Shown here: positions 43,194 through 51,484 of the stretch, piece by piece
How the letters are laid out: each line of letters begins with the position of its first letter
Numbering within the stretch: the first letter of the stretch is position 1
DNA from: JAAFJM01 sp964529175
GTDB taxonomy: Bacteria; Bacteroidota; Bacteroidia; UKL13-3
DNA length: 64,000 nucleotides
Direction: 5' to 3'
NCBI GenBank assembly: GCA_964529175.1
Contig: CAZGVO010000003.1
Coordinates: 124,001 to 188,000 of the forward strand
Position numbers and translations under genes: made by a program
The notes under the pieces: model-generated
What the model was told of the DNA's origin: nothing
What the model saw: the letters and a program-made list of their open reading frames with translations, nothing else
The model's database searches: none

Positions 43194-45041
43194 CTACTTC
43201 ACTAATTCAAAAATCCTAATGGTATCAGGTTCTAATTGCAAGGTTTTATCGCTTAAATTTAAGGTATTATCGGTTATAATATCTTTGGCTTTGGTAAATT
43301 TATTGAGTATTTCATCATACTTTTTAAAAGTAACCGTTTGTGTTTTTACATGGCGATTTATCATTACCATCACTGTTTTTTTATCGGTGTATCTAAAATA
43401 TACATATACACCATTATCTACTGCAAAATGCGTGGTTTTTCCTTTGGTTATGCCTTCATTGGTTTGGCGCCAATTGGCTAATTTTTTCAAATAATTAAAT
43501 GCTTCATTTTCTTCTTCAGTTCTGCCTTCGGTAGTAAATTTACTGGTTTTATCTTGCGGCCAAGCACCTACAAAATCCATGCGCACTTCTCCATCGCTTT
43601 TGCGAGGCAGTTGCGGATTTTTAACTAAAATTTCGGTTCCATAATAAATGCTTGGAACACCACGCATGGTTAATAATAAACCAATTCCCATTTTATACTT
43701 TTTCAAATCATTTTTCATAATAGAGTAAAAACGGTTCAAATCGTGGTTATCTAAAAAAGTTAAATTTAAATTGGGGTTGCTGTAAAGTCCATCTTGTGCC
43801 AAGGTTTGGTATATTTTAGCCAAACCTTTATCCCATTCTGGTGTATCTAACAAAGCTTCGTTTAAAGCCCAATACATATTAAAATCAATAGCACTGGTTA
43901 AGTTGCTAATAGGTGCTTTGGCATAATTGCTTTTATTTACAAAATAAGCATTGCTAAGCACACCACGTTCCCAAATTTCGCCACTGCTCCAAAAATTAGG
44001 ATATTCTTTTTTAATATATCCCATACATTTTTCCATAAACTCCACATCGTTATAGCTGTAAGTATCAATTCTAAAACCATCAATTCCTGCATAATTAATC
44101 CACCATAAATAGCTTTGCATTAAGTAAGTTGCCACTCTTGGGTTACGTTCATTTACATCGGGCATTTGTACATCAAACCAACCATCGGTCATTAATTTTT
44201 TTTCGGCTTTACTGGCATAAGGATCAAAATGAACAGGCGCACGGTAATTGGTTCTGGTAAATTCGGGCCATTGGTTTACAAAACTTTTTTCAGGCATATT
44301 TAAATACATCCAATGTTTATCGCCAATATGATTAGGAACTAAATCCATTACCAATTTCATATTGCGTTTTTTAAGTTCTGCTCCTAATTTTTGGTAATCG
44401 GCATTGGTTCCAAACCTTGGGTCAATTAAATAATGATCGGTTAATGCATAACCATGATAACTGTATTTTGGTTGATCGTTTATCAAAGCAGGATTTAACC
44501 AAAGCGTAGTTATTCCTAAGTCTTTCATGTAATCCAAATGCTGCATTACTCCCTTTAAATCGCCTCCATGGCGGCCATTTAAATCATTTCTATCGCATAC
44601 TGCTTCGCGCATTCCAGTAACTACATCGTTAGTGGTATCGCCATTGGCAAACCTGTCGGGCATAGCCATGTATATAAAATCGGCTTGGGTAATATTGTCA
44701 ATATCTTTGGTTAAAGTTTCTAATTTATAAGCATAATTAAATTTTTCAGTTCCATTACTAAACTCAATATTGATGGTATTTCCTTTAAAATTTTGAAGAT
44801 TGATATAAGCAAATAAATAATCAGTATTTTCTACTTTTTCTACTCTTATTAATTTTACACCAACCGTATTAATTTTTACAGTGCTAGCCGCAATATTTTT
44901 ACCATTAAGCATTAATTGTAGCTCTTTATTGTTTAAATTATTCCACCAAAATGGAGGATCAACTCTTTCAAGTGGTTTGTAATTTTGAGCCGAGGTTTGA
45001 AGGGCTGCAAAAGCTGCAATTAATAACAGTATTTTTTTCAT
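43194..45041 (-). CDS. Glycoside hydrolase family 13 (cyclomaltodextrinase/neopullulanase-like amylase)
   Basis: 615 residues with a signal peptide (MKKILLLIAAFAALQTSAQ) and no lipobox, so probably periplasmic. An N-terminal beta-sandwich (residues about 25-110) precedes the TIM barrel. Catalytic motifs: DLVPNH (233-238), DGFRIDT with nucleophile Asp326, GEIW with acid/base Glu355, and DNHD with Asp434. The C-terminal domain is the beta-rich cyclomaltodextrinase type. It hydrolyses alpha-1,4-glucans or cyclodextrins. No susCD pair is adjacent. Confidence 0.92.
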   Translation of the reverse strand: MKKILLLIAAFAALQTSAQNYKPLERVDPPFWWNNLNNKELQLMLNGKNIAASTVKINTVGVKLIRVEKVENTDYLFAYINLQNFKGNTINIEFSNGTEKFNYAYKLETLTKDIDNITQADFIYMAMPDRFANGDTTNDVVTGMREAVCDRNDLNGRHGGDLKGVMQHLDYMKDLGITTLWLNPALINDQPKYSYHGYALTDHYLIDPRFGTNADYQKLGAELKKRNMKLVMDLVPNHIGDKHWMYLNMPEKSFVNQWPEFTRTNYRAPVHFDPYASKAEKKLMTDGWFDVQMPDVNERNPRVATYLMQSYLWWINYAGIDGFRIDTYSYNDVEFMEKCMGYIKKEYPNFWSSGEIWERGVLSNAYFVNKSNYAKAPISNLTSAIDFNMYWALNEALLDTPEWDKGLAKIYQTLAQDGLYSNPNLNLTFLDNHDLNRFYSIMKNDLKKYKMGIGLLLTMRGVPSIYYGTEILVKNPQLPRKSDGEVRMDFVGAWPQDKTSKFTTEGRTEEENEAFNYLKKLANWRQTNEGITKGKTTHFAVDNGVYVYFRYTDKKTVMVMINRHVKTQTVTFKKYDEILNKFTKAKDIITDNTLNLSDKTLQLEPDTIRIFELVK

Positions 45042-45126
45042 AATGGATATTTTGAGCGAATATACTTTTAAAATTTGTAATAATTTTTATGACGTTTCGT
45101 TTTATAACCAATAAATAAAATGAAAT

Positions 45127-45993
45127 ATGAAAAACTTAATCATGTTATCCGCCTTCATGTGCTATTTTATAACAAATTCAAATACAGTACATTGTAAAGA
45201 AATATCAATTTCAGAAGCAATTAAAAACAAAATGATTGCTATTAAAGTAAAATCAACTTCGGGTCATACGGGTGAGTGTTTGAGTATTAGAATGGTTAAT
45301 TTAAAAAACAGTAAGTTAAACGTTATAATTGAAGCTGGTCGTATGTTTATTCCTGCTGATTCAAATATTCAAAACCTAATAGTAGTAAAGCGCGAAAATA
45401 TTGAGCTAGCTCCAAATCAAATTAAAACCAATAAAATAACTGCTGTATGTGCTCAAAAAAACGATGCTGGCCCAAGGCAAGATTTGGTATTTACTACGGG
45501 AAATTTTGGAAACAATGAAGCAAAAAAATTTGCTGAATGGCTAGATACTAAAGCATATTATAACAACAGCAATACCCAAAATGCCATGTGGACTTTTACT
45601 GATAATATAGCACCAGAATTCAGTATTTACAGCGAACACGATAAAGAAATGTTGGCTTATGTGGCTGCTGCTAAAAATTTGAATTATGAAAAGTTGTTAA
45701 AAAAATTCACCTCATTTAACTCAAGTAATAGCTACGCTCCACCAGCTAAAGCCAAGTTTACATTTACTTCCACTTTAAACTTTACAGTAAGTACACCACA
45801 GGTTTTAAAAGTGGTGCTTTGCGATAAAAACAATGCTGTAGTAAAACAATGCATAGCTGGTGATACTTTGGCTGTAGGCCCAAACAGCAAACGTGTAGAA
45901 ATTACCAACAGTGATTTAGAAAATGGCAAGTATTATTTAAAAGTTTATATTGACGGTAAAATGATTACCAGAAGAGAAATTGACATGAGGTAA
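45127..45993 (+). CDS. Hypothetical exported protein
   Basis: 288 residues with a signal-like N-terminus (MKNLIMLSAFMCYFITNSNTVHC). Distinct segments are GHTGECLSIRMVNLKNSKLNVIIEAGR, NKITAVCAQKNDAGPRQDLVF, and a C-terminal strand-rich stretch with YYLKVYIDGKMITRREIDM, which resembles the tail of type A T9SS domains (ends with KxxK/R-type strand) but is not convincing. No named family. Divergent from the GH13 gene with 85 bp between. Confidence 0.55.
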   Translation: MKNLIMLSAFMCYFITNSNTVHCKEISISEAIKNKMIAIKVKSTSGHTGECLSIRMVNLKNSKLNVIIEAGRMFIPADSNIQNLIVVKRENIELAPNQIKTNKITAVCAQKNDAGPRQDLVFTTGNFGNNEAKKFAEWLDTKAYYNNSNTQNAMWTFTDNIAPEFSIYSEHDKEMLAYVAAAKNLNYEKLLKKFTSFNSSNSYAPPAKAKFTFTSTLNFTVSTPQVLKVVLCDKNNAVVKQCIAGDTLAVGPNSKRVEITNSDLENGKYYLKVYIDGKMITRREIDMR

Positions 45994-46084
45994 TATCATC
46001 TTCAAATCATTATAAATACTGACCTAGTTCAGTATTTAATTGTTAATTGTAGTGTTCATTTGTATTCATAAAATATTTGCAATT

Positions 46085-46468
46085 ATGAGCACACAAAAAC
46101 ATTTAACAGAATTACATGCAGAACACAAAGAATGGTTAAACAAACTTTCTTTCTATAAAGATGACTTAACAGTAATGCAATCTCGTTTAGATGAGATAGC
46201 TGCTAAAAATAGTTCGAAAGATGCTTTGGTAATGATTGAACATTTTCAAAACCAATTTAAAATTCAAAATGAACAAATTGATATTTTAAAACACGACATT
46301 AACCAACATAGCGCCAATATTGAATCTTCAATAAGCAATAACCCTGTAGCTAGCGACCACAGAACCATGGAAGACCATGCTCCTGAACGCGAAAGAATGG
46401 AACGTTTTGAAGATTTATTTGCTTCGTTACGTAAAGATTTATTCAGCTTTTTAGCTAAATGGATGTAA
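46085..46468 (+). CDS. Hypothetical coiled-coil protein
   Basis: 127 residues from ATG 46085; a Met 15 codons upstream would add a hydrophobic leader that looks like chance read-back. The sequence is almost wholly helical and charged (KHLTELHAEHKEWLNKLSFY, then MQSRLDEIAAK), with coiled-coil heptads and a hydrophobic C-terminal patch (LFSFLAKWM). Soluble, function unknown. A terminator follows. Confidence 0.6.
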   Translation: MSTQKHLTELHAEHKEWLNKLSFYKDDLTVMQSRLDEIAAKNSSKDALVMIEHFQNQFKIQNEQIDILKHDINQHSANIESSISNNPVASDHRTMEDHAPERERMERFEDLFASLRKDLFSFLAKWM

Positions 46469-46496
46469 AGTAAAAATATTACAAAATCACTCAACT

Positions 46497-46528
46497 AACC
46501 CTTGAATAGCGCAAGCTTTTCAGGGGTT
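46497..46528 (+). terminator. Intrinsic terminator
   Basis: Stem aacccttgaa / ttcaggggtt with one G-U pair, 12 nt loop that itself contains gcaagc, followed by ttgtttttt; 28 bp beyond the stop at 46468. Confidence 0.75.
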
Positions 46529-46571
46529 TTGTTTTTTATTAATTTTATATGATTATTTTTGATTAAAATTT

Positions 46572-46605
46572 TAAACCTAAGTACTAAAAACTAAGTACTA
46601 AATAA
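46572..46605. repeat. Short copy of the AACTAAGTACTAA tract
   Basis: Contains aacctaagtactaaaaac and taagtactaaataac, near-identical to words at 43154-43175. Non-coding, upstream of the serine hydrolase gene. Confidence 0.5.
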
Positions 46606-46618
46606 CTATAAAAAAAAC

Positions 46619-48136
46619 ATGCATAAACTAAAACTCACTACTCTCCTATTCATCATTTCTTGTTCTTTAATTGCTCAGCCTACTTTTATAAAAGATTCGT
46701 TAGATGCTTATATCAATCGCGAAATGGCTCGTTGGCAAGTGCCTGGCTTAGCCATTGCCGTTGTTAAAGATGGAAAAATAATTTTGAGCAAAGGTTATGG
46801 TGTAAAACAAGCAGGTAAATCGGCCAAAGTTGATGAGTATTCCTTATTTCAAATTGCATCAAATAGTAAAGCTTTTACAGGCACTTCCATTGCATTATTA
46901 AACTACCAAAAACGTATTTTATTAGATGAAAAAGTTACCAAGTACATGCCTGATTTTAAACTATTTGACGAAACATCTACTTCGCTTTGTACCGTTCGCG
47001 ATTTATTGTGCCATCGCATTGGTTTACAAACTTTTCAAGGCGATTTTTTAAATTGGGGAAGTAATTTAACTCGCAAAGAAATTATTGAACATTTGGCTTT
47101 AACCAAACCTGTTCATCCATTTAGATACAAATATGGTTATTGCAACGCAGCTTTTATTACTGCTGGTGAGTTAATTAAAAATGTAACCGATACCAGTTGG
47201 GACGATTATATAAAATACCATTTTTTTGAGCCTTTGGCAATGAAACATACCAGCAGCACTTACAACGATATAATGACTGATGAAAATGCTTGCACACCTC
47301 ACACTTTGGTAAACGGAAAAATTGTTAAATTACCTTACACCAATATTGATAATATGGGCCCTTCGGCTAGTATTAACTCATGTGCCCGCGATATGGCTAA
47401 TTGGTTATTATTTCAGTTAGATAGCGGACGATTTGATGGAAAAAGAATTGTGCCTTTTTCAGTATTGGCCGAAACTCGCAAATCAAATATGATTAGCAAT
47501 GATGTAAATTCTAAAATATTTAAAACCAAACATTTTAGCACATATGGTTTAGGCTGGCAAAGTTACGATTACGAAGGCCGCAGGGTTTGGGAGCACAGCG
47601 GTGGAGCTAATGGATTTGTGACCAAAACAGAGTTTATACCTGAAGAAAATTTAGGCGTATTGGTTTATACCAACACCGATGCCAACTCGCTTTACGATGC
47701 TTTGGTTAAACAAGTTTTAGAAGCTTATTTAAATGTACCTTACCGTAATTTAAGCGAAAAATATTTTGATGGAGGAAAAGCTGGTCGCGCAGCAGAACAA
47801 GCAGAGTTAGACAGTTTAAACAAAGTGGTTTTACTTAAAAATAAACCAAACATTGATTTACAAAATTTTGTTGGAACTTATAAAAACAGCTTTTATGGCG
47901 ATGTAGAAATTAGGTTAATAAAAGGTAAAATGACTTTACATTTTAGCCATCACCCAAATAATATCGGTAAGTTAGAGTATTTAGGTAACAACCAGTTTTT
48001 ATGTACTTATAGCGATGTAACATGTGGTGTTCAAGTATTACCAATTAAAATAGAAAACAACCAAGTTAAAGGCATAACCATAAAAGTAGCCGATTTTATT
48101 GATTACTTAACTTACGATTTTGAGAAGATAAATTAG
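46619..48136 (+). CDS. Exported serine hydrolase, beta-lactamase class C / CubicO type
   Basis: 505 residues. Signal peptide (LLFIISCSLIAQ) then the class C fold: SNSK at 81-84 (nucleophile Ser81, Lys84), YCN at 174-176 (the YxN motif) and HSGGANGF later (the KTG-equivalent HSG). A beta-rich C-terminal domain from about residue 400 (VGTYKNSFYGDVEIRLI) matches the DUF3471-type extension. Family members are peptidases or esterases; true beta-lactamase activity is not implied. Confidence 0.88.
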   Translation: MHKLKLTTLLFIISCSLIAQPTFIKDSLDAYINREMARWQVPGLAIAVVKDGKIILSKGYGVKQAGKSAKVDEYSLFQIASNSKAFTGTSIALLNYQKRILLDEKVTKYMPDFKLFDETSTSLCTVRDLLCHRIGLQTFQGDFLNWGSNLTRKEIIEHLALTKPVHPFRYKYGYCNAAFITAGELIKNVTDTSWDDYIKYHFFEPLAMKHTSSTYNDIMTDENACTPHTLVNGKIVKLPYTNIDNMGPSASINSCARDMANWLLFQLDSGRFDGKRIVPFSVLAETRKSNMISNDVNSKIFKTKHFSTYGLGWQSYDYEGRRVWEHSGGANGFVTKTEFIPEENLGVLVYTNTDANSLYDALVKQVLEAYLNVPYRNLSEKYFDGGKAGRAAEQAELDSLNKVVLLKNKPNIDLQNFVGTYKNSFYGDVEIRLIKGKMTLHFSHHPNNIGKLEYLGNNQFLCTYSDVTCGVQVLPIKIENNQVKGITIKVADFIDYLTYDFEKIN

Positions 48137-48169
48137 TTAAAGGTTGTCAGTTGATAGAAAAAGTATTAG

Positions 48170-48823
48170 ATGAAAAGTATGAAGTGGTGTTTAAAATACA
48201 TAACCAGTCATGCTGTAAGCATCTTCTTAGCTATAACTAAGTACTTGCCATTAGCTAATCACCAATTAAAACAAGAGACTCAGAAGATAGTAACACACAA
48301 TAATACCTCCCAAACTTTTTATACTTTTAGATTTTTAGTTATTGGAATTTTGTTTTTTATAAACCAAAATACATTTGCACAAAAGCTTTTATTAGAAAAT
48401 AATGTTTCACAAACCAACTATAAACTAGGCTATTTGCGCCATGTAAGAATAAGTTCTATTCTTGATTCAACCCACTCTTTTGGTGCTTATGTGAGTAAAA
48501 CTAAAAATGATACTTTGTATTTTATTGGCGGCAAAAAAATCTCGCTAGCTGATATTAACACCATAAGATTTACTCCACGAAACTTATTTACTAAAGTTGG
48601 TAAACCCATTATTTACAGTTTGGGAATTACAATTAGTGCTATGATTGCAATAACTTTTCAGGCCACTGATATTGATATAACAAACAAATTAAGATGGAAA
48701 GTTTTTGGGGAAGGATTATTACCAACCTTAGTATTAACTGAAGCGGCAGGAACAGGATTTTGGATAATTACACCAAAAAGAGAACTACGAAAAGGTATTA
48801 ACTTAACTATTTTAAACAAATGA
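48170..48823 (+). CDS. Small exported protein with C-terminal membrane pair ('DTLYF' family, member C)
   Basis: The core is FRFLVIGILFFINQNTFAQ (signal peptide), KNDTLYFIGGKKISLADINTIRF, two membrane helices and a terminal strand (KGINLTIL). It is the same plan as the genes at 31590 and 32110. The start is uncertain: ATG 48170 puts about 50 residues in front of the signal peptide, and that stretch has words of the intergenic repeat (aactaagtacttgcc). No ATG, GTG or TTG lies just before the signal. Its stop overlaps the next ATG (ATGA). Confidence 0.5.
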   Translation: MKSMKWCLKYITSHAVSIFLAITKYLPLANHQLKQETQKIVTHNNTSQTFYTFRFLVIGILFFINQNTFAQKLLLENNVSQTNYKLGYLRHVRISSILDSTHSFGAYVSKTKNDTLYFIGGKKISLADINTIRFTPRNLFTKVGKPIIYSLGITISAMIAITFQATDIDITNKLRWKVFGEGLLPTLVLTEAAGTGFWIITPKRELRKGINLTILNK

Positions 48824-49293
48824 AATCCATATTTCTGCTAGTTTTGATAATAGGATGCCTAACAAGCGCAAATGCACAAAAGGGATTTAAGGTATATAGT
48901 GCTGAAAAAGCTCGTTTTATACAATTTAAAGTAAATCAAAACATTAAGTATAATTCTATTAATAATTCGGTTTATATAAAAGATAAAATTATTAGTGTTA
49001 CCGATTCAGGTTTTTCAGGACAACAATTTGGTTTTGTGAGTTTTGATTCACTACAAAGTATTAGTCATTACTATAAATATTTAAATTTAGTTGGTTATTC
49101 CCTTATTGGCTTAGCTGAGTTAAATTTAATTGGTGCCATGATTACCGGTTATACAGAAGCCCAAATTGCAGCTGCATTTATGTTTGTTGGAGGAAATGCA
49201 ATTGTTATTCCATATTTGGTTTATTACCAAAAACCTATCTTAAAACCTTTAAATAAAATCGGCCCACAAACACATTTTATCATGATTTATTAG
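48820..49293 (+). CDS. Small exported protein with C-terminal membrane pair ('DTLYF' family, member D)
   Basis: 157 residues: signal peptide (MKSIFLLVLIIGCLTSANAQ), then YSAEKARFIQFKVNQNIKY, SGQQFGFVSFDSLQSISHY, two membrane helices (about 85-130) and a terminal strand (THFIMIY). Like member C, it is translationally coupled, with a 4 bp overlap. It is the most diverged of the four: the DTLYF core is replaced. Function unknown. Confidence 0.6.
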   Translation: MKSIFLLVLIIGCLTSANAQKGFKVYSAEKARFIQFKVNQNIKYNSINNSVYIKDKIISVTDSGFSGQQFGFVSFDSLQSISHYYKYLNLVGYSLIGLAELNLIGAMITGYTEAQIAAAFMFVGGNAIVIPYLVYYQKPILKPLNKIGPQTHFIMIY

Positions 49294-49310
49294 TTAAACC
49301 ATGATTCAAC

Positions 49311-49347
49311 AAAAAAGCCATTCAGAAAATTTCTGAATGGCTTTTTT
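49311..49347. terminator. Bidirectional intrinsic terminator
   Basis: Very long stem (about 17 bp) aaaaaagccattcagaa / ttctgaatggctttttt with a 3 nt loop, between convergent genes (49293 and 49367). Confidence 0.92.
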
Positions 49348-49366
49348 TATAATTTGATGCTAAAAA

Positions 49367-50119
49367 TTATTGTGCAACTTCTTCAGCTAACTCAGGGTCA
49401 ACTAATACGCGGCCACAGTTTTCGCAAACTATAATTTTTTTACGTAATTTAATATCGGCTTGGCGTTGAGGAGGAATACCAGCAAAGCAACCACCGCAGC
49501 TTTCGCGCATAATTACCGCTACACCAATTCCGTTTTTCATGCTAGTTCTAATTCTATTGTACGATGCTACTAAGCGCTCATCGGCTACCGAAACCGCTTT
49601 TTCACGATCAACATTTAAATTAGCTTCTTCTTTTTCAGTTTCAGCTATAATGCTTTCTAATTCGCCTTTTTTATTTTTTAAATCTTGTTTACGGCCTACT
49701 AACTCAGCATCTAACGCTGTAATAGCATTTTTCTTTTGCTCTAATTCAAAATTTGCGTTTTTAATACGCTTATCGGCCGCCTGTTGTTCCAATCCTTGAA
49801 TTTCAATTTCTTTATTCAAAGCATCGTATTCACGGTTATTTTTTACGCCTTCTAATTGTTTTTCGTATTTTTTAGCCAATGCTTTAGCATCCATAATACG
49901 AGTTTTGTTTTGGCTAATAGATTCTTCAATAGCTTTTACTTCGTTAGCCATATTAGCCAAACGTGTTTCCATACCAGCTATATCATCTTCTAAATCTGCA
50001 ACTTCATTAGGCAACTCGCCTCTAACAATTTGCAATTTGCTTATTTGTGAATCGATAATTTGAAGCCTGTATAAAGCTTTTAATTTTTGTTCAATGCTTA
50101 CTTCTGTAGCTAATGCCAT
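49367..50119 (-). CDS. C4-type zinc-ribbon coiled-coil protein (CT398/DUF164-like)
   Basis: 250 residues. About 180 residues of coiled coil precede a C-terminal zinc ribbon: SCGGCFAGIPPQ and VCENCGRVLVDPE, the two CxxC pairs. This is the CT398-like family of putative nucleic-acid-binding proteins. It lies 5 bp after the Nif3-like gene, a conserved pairing in many bacteria. Confidence 0.88.
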   Translation of the reverse strand: MALATEVSIEQKLKALYRLQIIDSQISKLQIVRGELPNEVADLEDDIAGMETRLANMANEVKAIEESISQNKTRIMDAKALAKKYEKQLEGVKNNREYDALNKEIEIQGLEQQAADKRIKNANFELEQKKNAITALDAELVGRKQDLKNKKGELESIIAETEKEEANLNVDREKAVSVADERLVASYNRIRTSMKNGIGVAVIMRESCGGCFAGIPPQRQADIKLRKKIIVCENCGRVLVDPELAEEVAQ

Positions 50120-50124
50120 ATAGT

Positions 50125-51222
50125 TTAATAATAATAATTTACTGGGTTGGTATTGATTTTACTTAAAAAGAGGGCAAATGTAGGATTTTTTTTCATAATT
50201 AAATCAAACATAAGCTCTTTTGTGAATTTTTCGCTCTCATAATGTCCAATATCAGCTATCATCAGGCTTTTTTCAGCATCAAAAAATTCATGATATTTAA
50301 AATCTGCGCTAATAAATGCATCTGCTCCTTGGCTTATGGCATTTTTTAGTAAAAATTGCCCCGCACCACCACAAAGTGCAATTTTCTTTATTTTTTTATC
50401 AAATGGAGTAAACTTAATTACATTTAACTCCATTTTTTCTTTCAGCATTTTCAAAAATTCATTTGGCTCCAAAGCTGTTTCCAATTCACCAATCAATCCG
50501 CTGCCAATTCCCCAAAAAGTATTTTCAGTGGCTATAATATCGTAGGCTACTTCCTCGTATGGATGCGCATTTAATAAGGCATTTATAATTTTTGATTGCA
50601 AATAAAATGGCATCAAAACTTCTAACCTCACTTCGTTTTCCACTTGGCGTTTATTGGCTTCACCTACAAATGGATTGGCAATTTCATTTGGTTTAAAAGT
50701 TCCATTTCCAACTTGGCTAAACCCACATTCACTGTAATTTCCAACATGCCCGGCCCCTGCTTCAAATAATGCATTTTGCACTGTTTCAAAATGGCTTTGA
50801 GGAATAAAAGTAATTAACTTTTTAAAAACTTGACTTTTAGGTTGTAAAACTTTGGTATTTAACAAATTAAGTTTTTGAGCAATTTTTCCATTTACACCAT
50901 CACTTACATTATCTAAATTGGTATGACAAGCGTAAATAGCAATATCATTTTTAATGGCATTTATAATTACTCGCTCCACATAATTTTTTCCATTTAGTTT
51001 TTTCAAACCACTAAAAACTATTGGATGATGCGCAATAATCAAATTACAATTATTCTCAATTGCTTCTTTCACAACATCTTCTGTACAATCTAAAGTAATT
51101 AAAACATTGGTAATTGGCCAGTTTTTATCACCAGTAATTAGTCCGCTATTGTCGTAACTTTCTTGCAAAGCACCTGGCGCATAATCTTCAAAAATGGATA
51201 TGATATCATTAATAATCATCAT
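50125..51222 (-). CDS. Nif3-like dinuclear metal centre protein (YbgI/NIF3 family)
   Basis: 365 residues. It has the NIF3 motifs LIIAHHPIVFSGLK (His pair binding metal), YACHTNLDNVSDGVN, and the C-terminal GGAGQFLLKNAISQGADAFISADFKYHEF and DIGHYESE. A central insertion domain (residues about 130-230), as in PII-like longer members, is present. Sometimes annotated as GTP cyclohydrolase I type 2, which is not well supported. First gene of the pair with the zinc-ribbon protein. Confidence 0.9.
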   Translation of the reverse strand: MMIINDIISIFEDYAPGALQESYDNSGLITGDKNWPITNVLITLDCTEDVVKEAIENNCNLIIAHHPIVFSGLKKLNGKNYVERVIINAIKNDIAIYACHTNLDNVSDGVNGKIAQKLNLLNTKVLQPKSQVFKKLITFIPQSHFETVQNALFEAGAGHVGNYSECGFSQVGNGTFKPNEIANPFVGEANKRQVENEVRLEVLMPFYLQSKIINALLNAHPYEEVAYDIIATENTFWGIGSGLIGELETALEPNEFLKMLKEKMELNVIKFTPFDKKIKKIALCGGAGQFLLKNAISQGADAFISADFKYHEFFDAEKSLMIADIGHYESEKFTKELMFDLIMKKNPTFALFLSKINTNPVNYYY

Positions 51223-51300
51223 GGCGAATTTAGAATAAATTTTGAATCTTGGATGTTGAATTTTGAATTATTTTATTTGGACAAATGGCTCCTAGCAGCT

Positions 51301-51420
51301 AGCAATTTAACAATATAGCAATTCAACAATTTAACAATTTAACAATTTAAACAATCTCCAAATCACCAAATCAAAAATCATTAAATCAACCACTCAACCA
51401 TCCAACAAACCAACAAAAAA
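51301..51420. repeat. AACAATTT-periodic low-complexity tract
   Basis: 120 bp with an 8-9 bp drifting period (aacaatttaacaatttaa, then aaatcaccaaatcaaa, ccaacaaaccaac), G-poor on the + strand. It lies between the divergent nif3-like and miaB genes. Confidence 0.6.
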
Positions 51421-51421
51421 A

Positions 51422-51456
51422 TTGCTGCCATACTGACATAAAATGTTTTATATTCG
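51422..51456 (+). promoter_or_regulatory. Probable promoter of miaB
   Basis: TTG at 51422-51424, 24 bp spacer and TATATTCG at 51449-51456, a near match to TAnnTTTG. It lies upstream of the ATG at 51485 and overlaps the in-frame ATG at 51443, which therefore cannot be the start. Confidence 0.5.
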
Positions 51457-51484
51457 CAGCCTTTTAGTACTAAAAATTGATAAA

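Noticed and set aside
46619..48136. Second antibiotic-resistance beta-lactamase
   Set aside because: The SxxK, YxN and HSG motifs define the broad class C/CubicO fold, and the long C-terminal extension points to a peptidase or esterase. Resistance cannot be claimed.
51301..51420. Possible CRISPR-like or tandem-repeat array
   Set aside because: Units are 8-9 bp and drift; there are no constant repeats with unique spacers and no cas genes.
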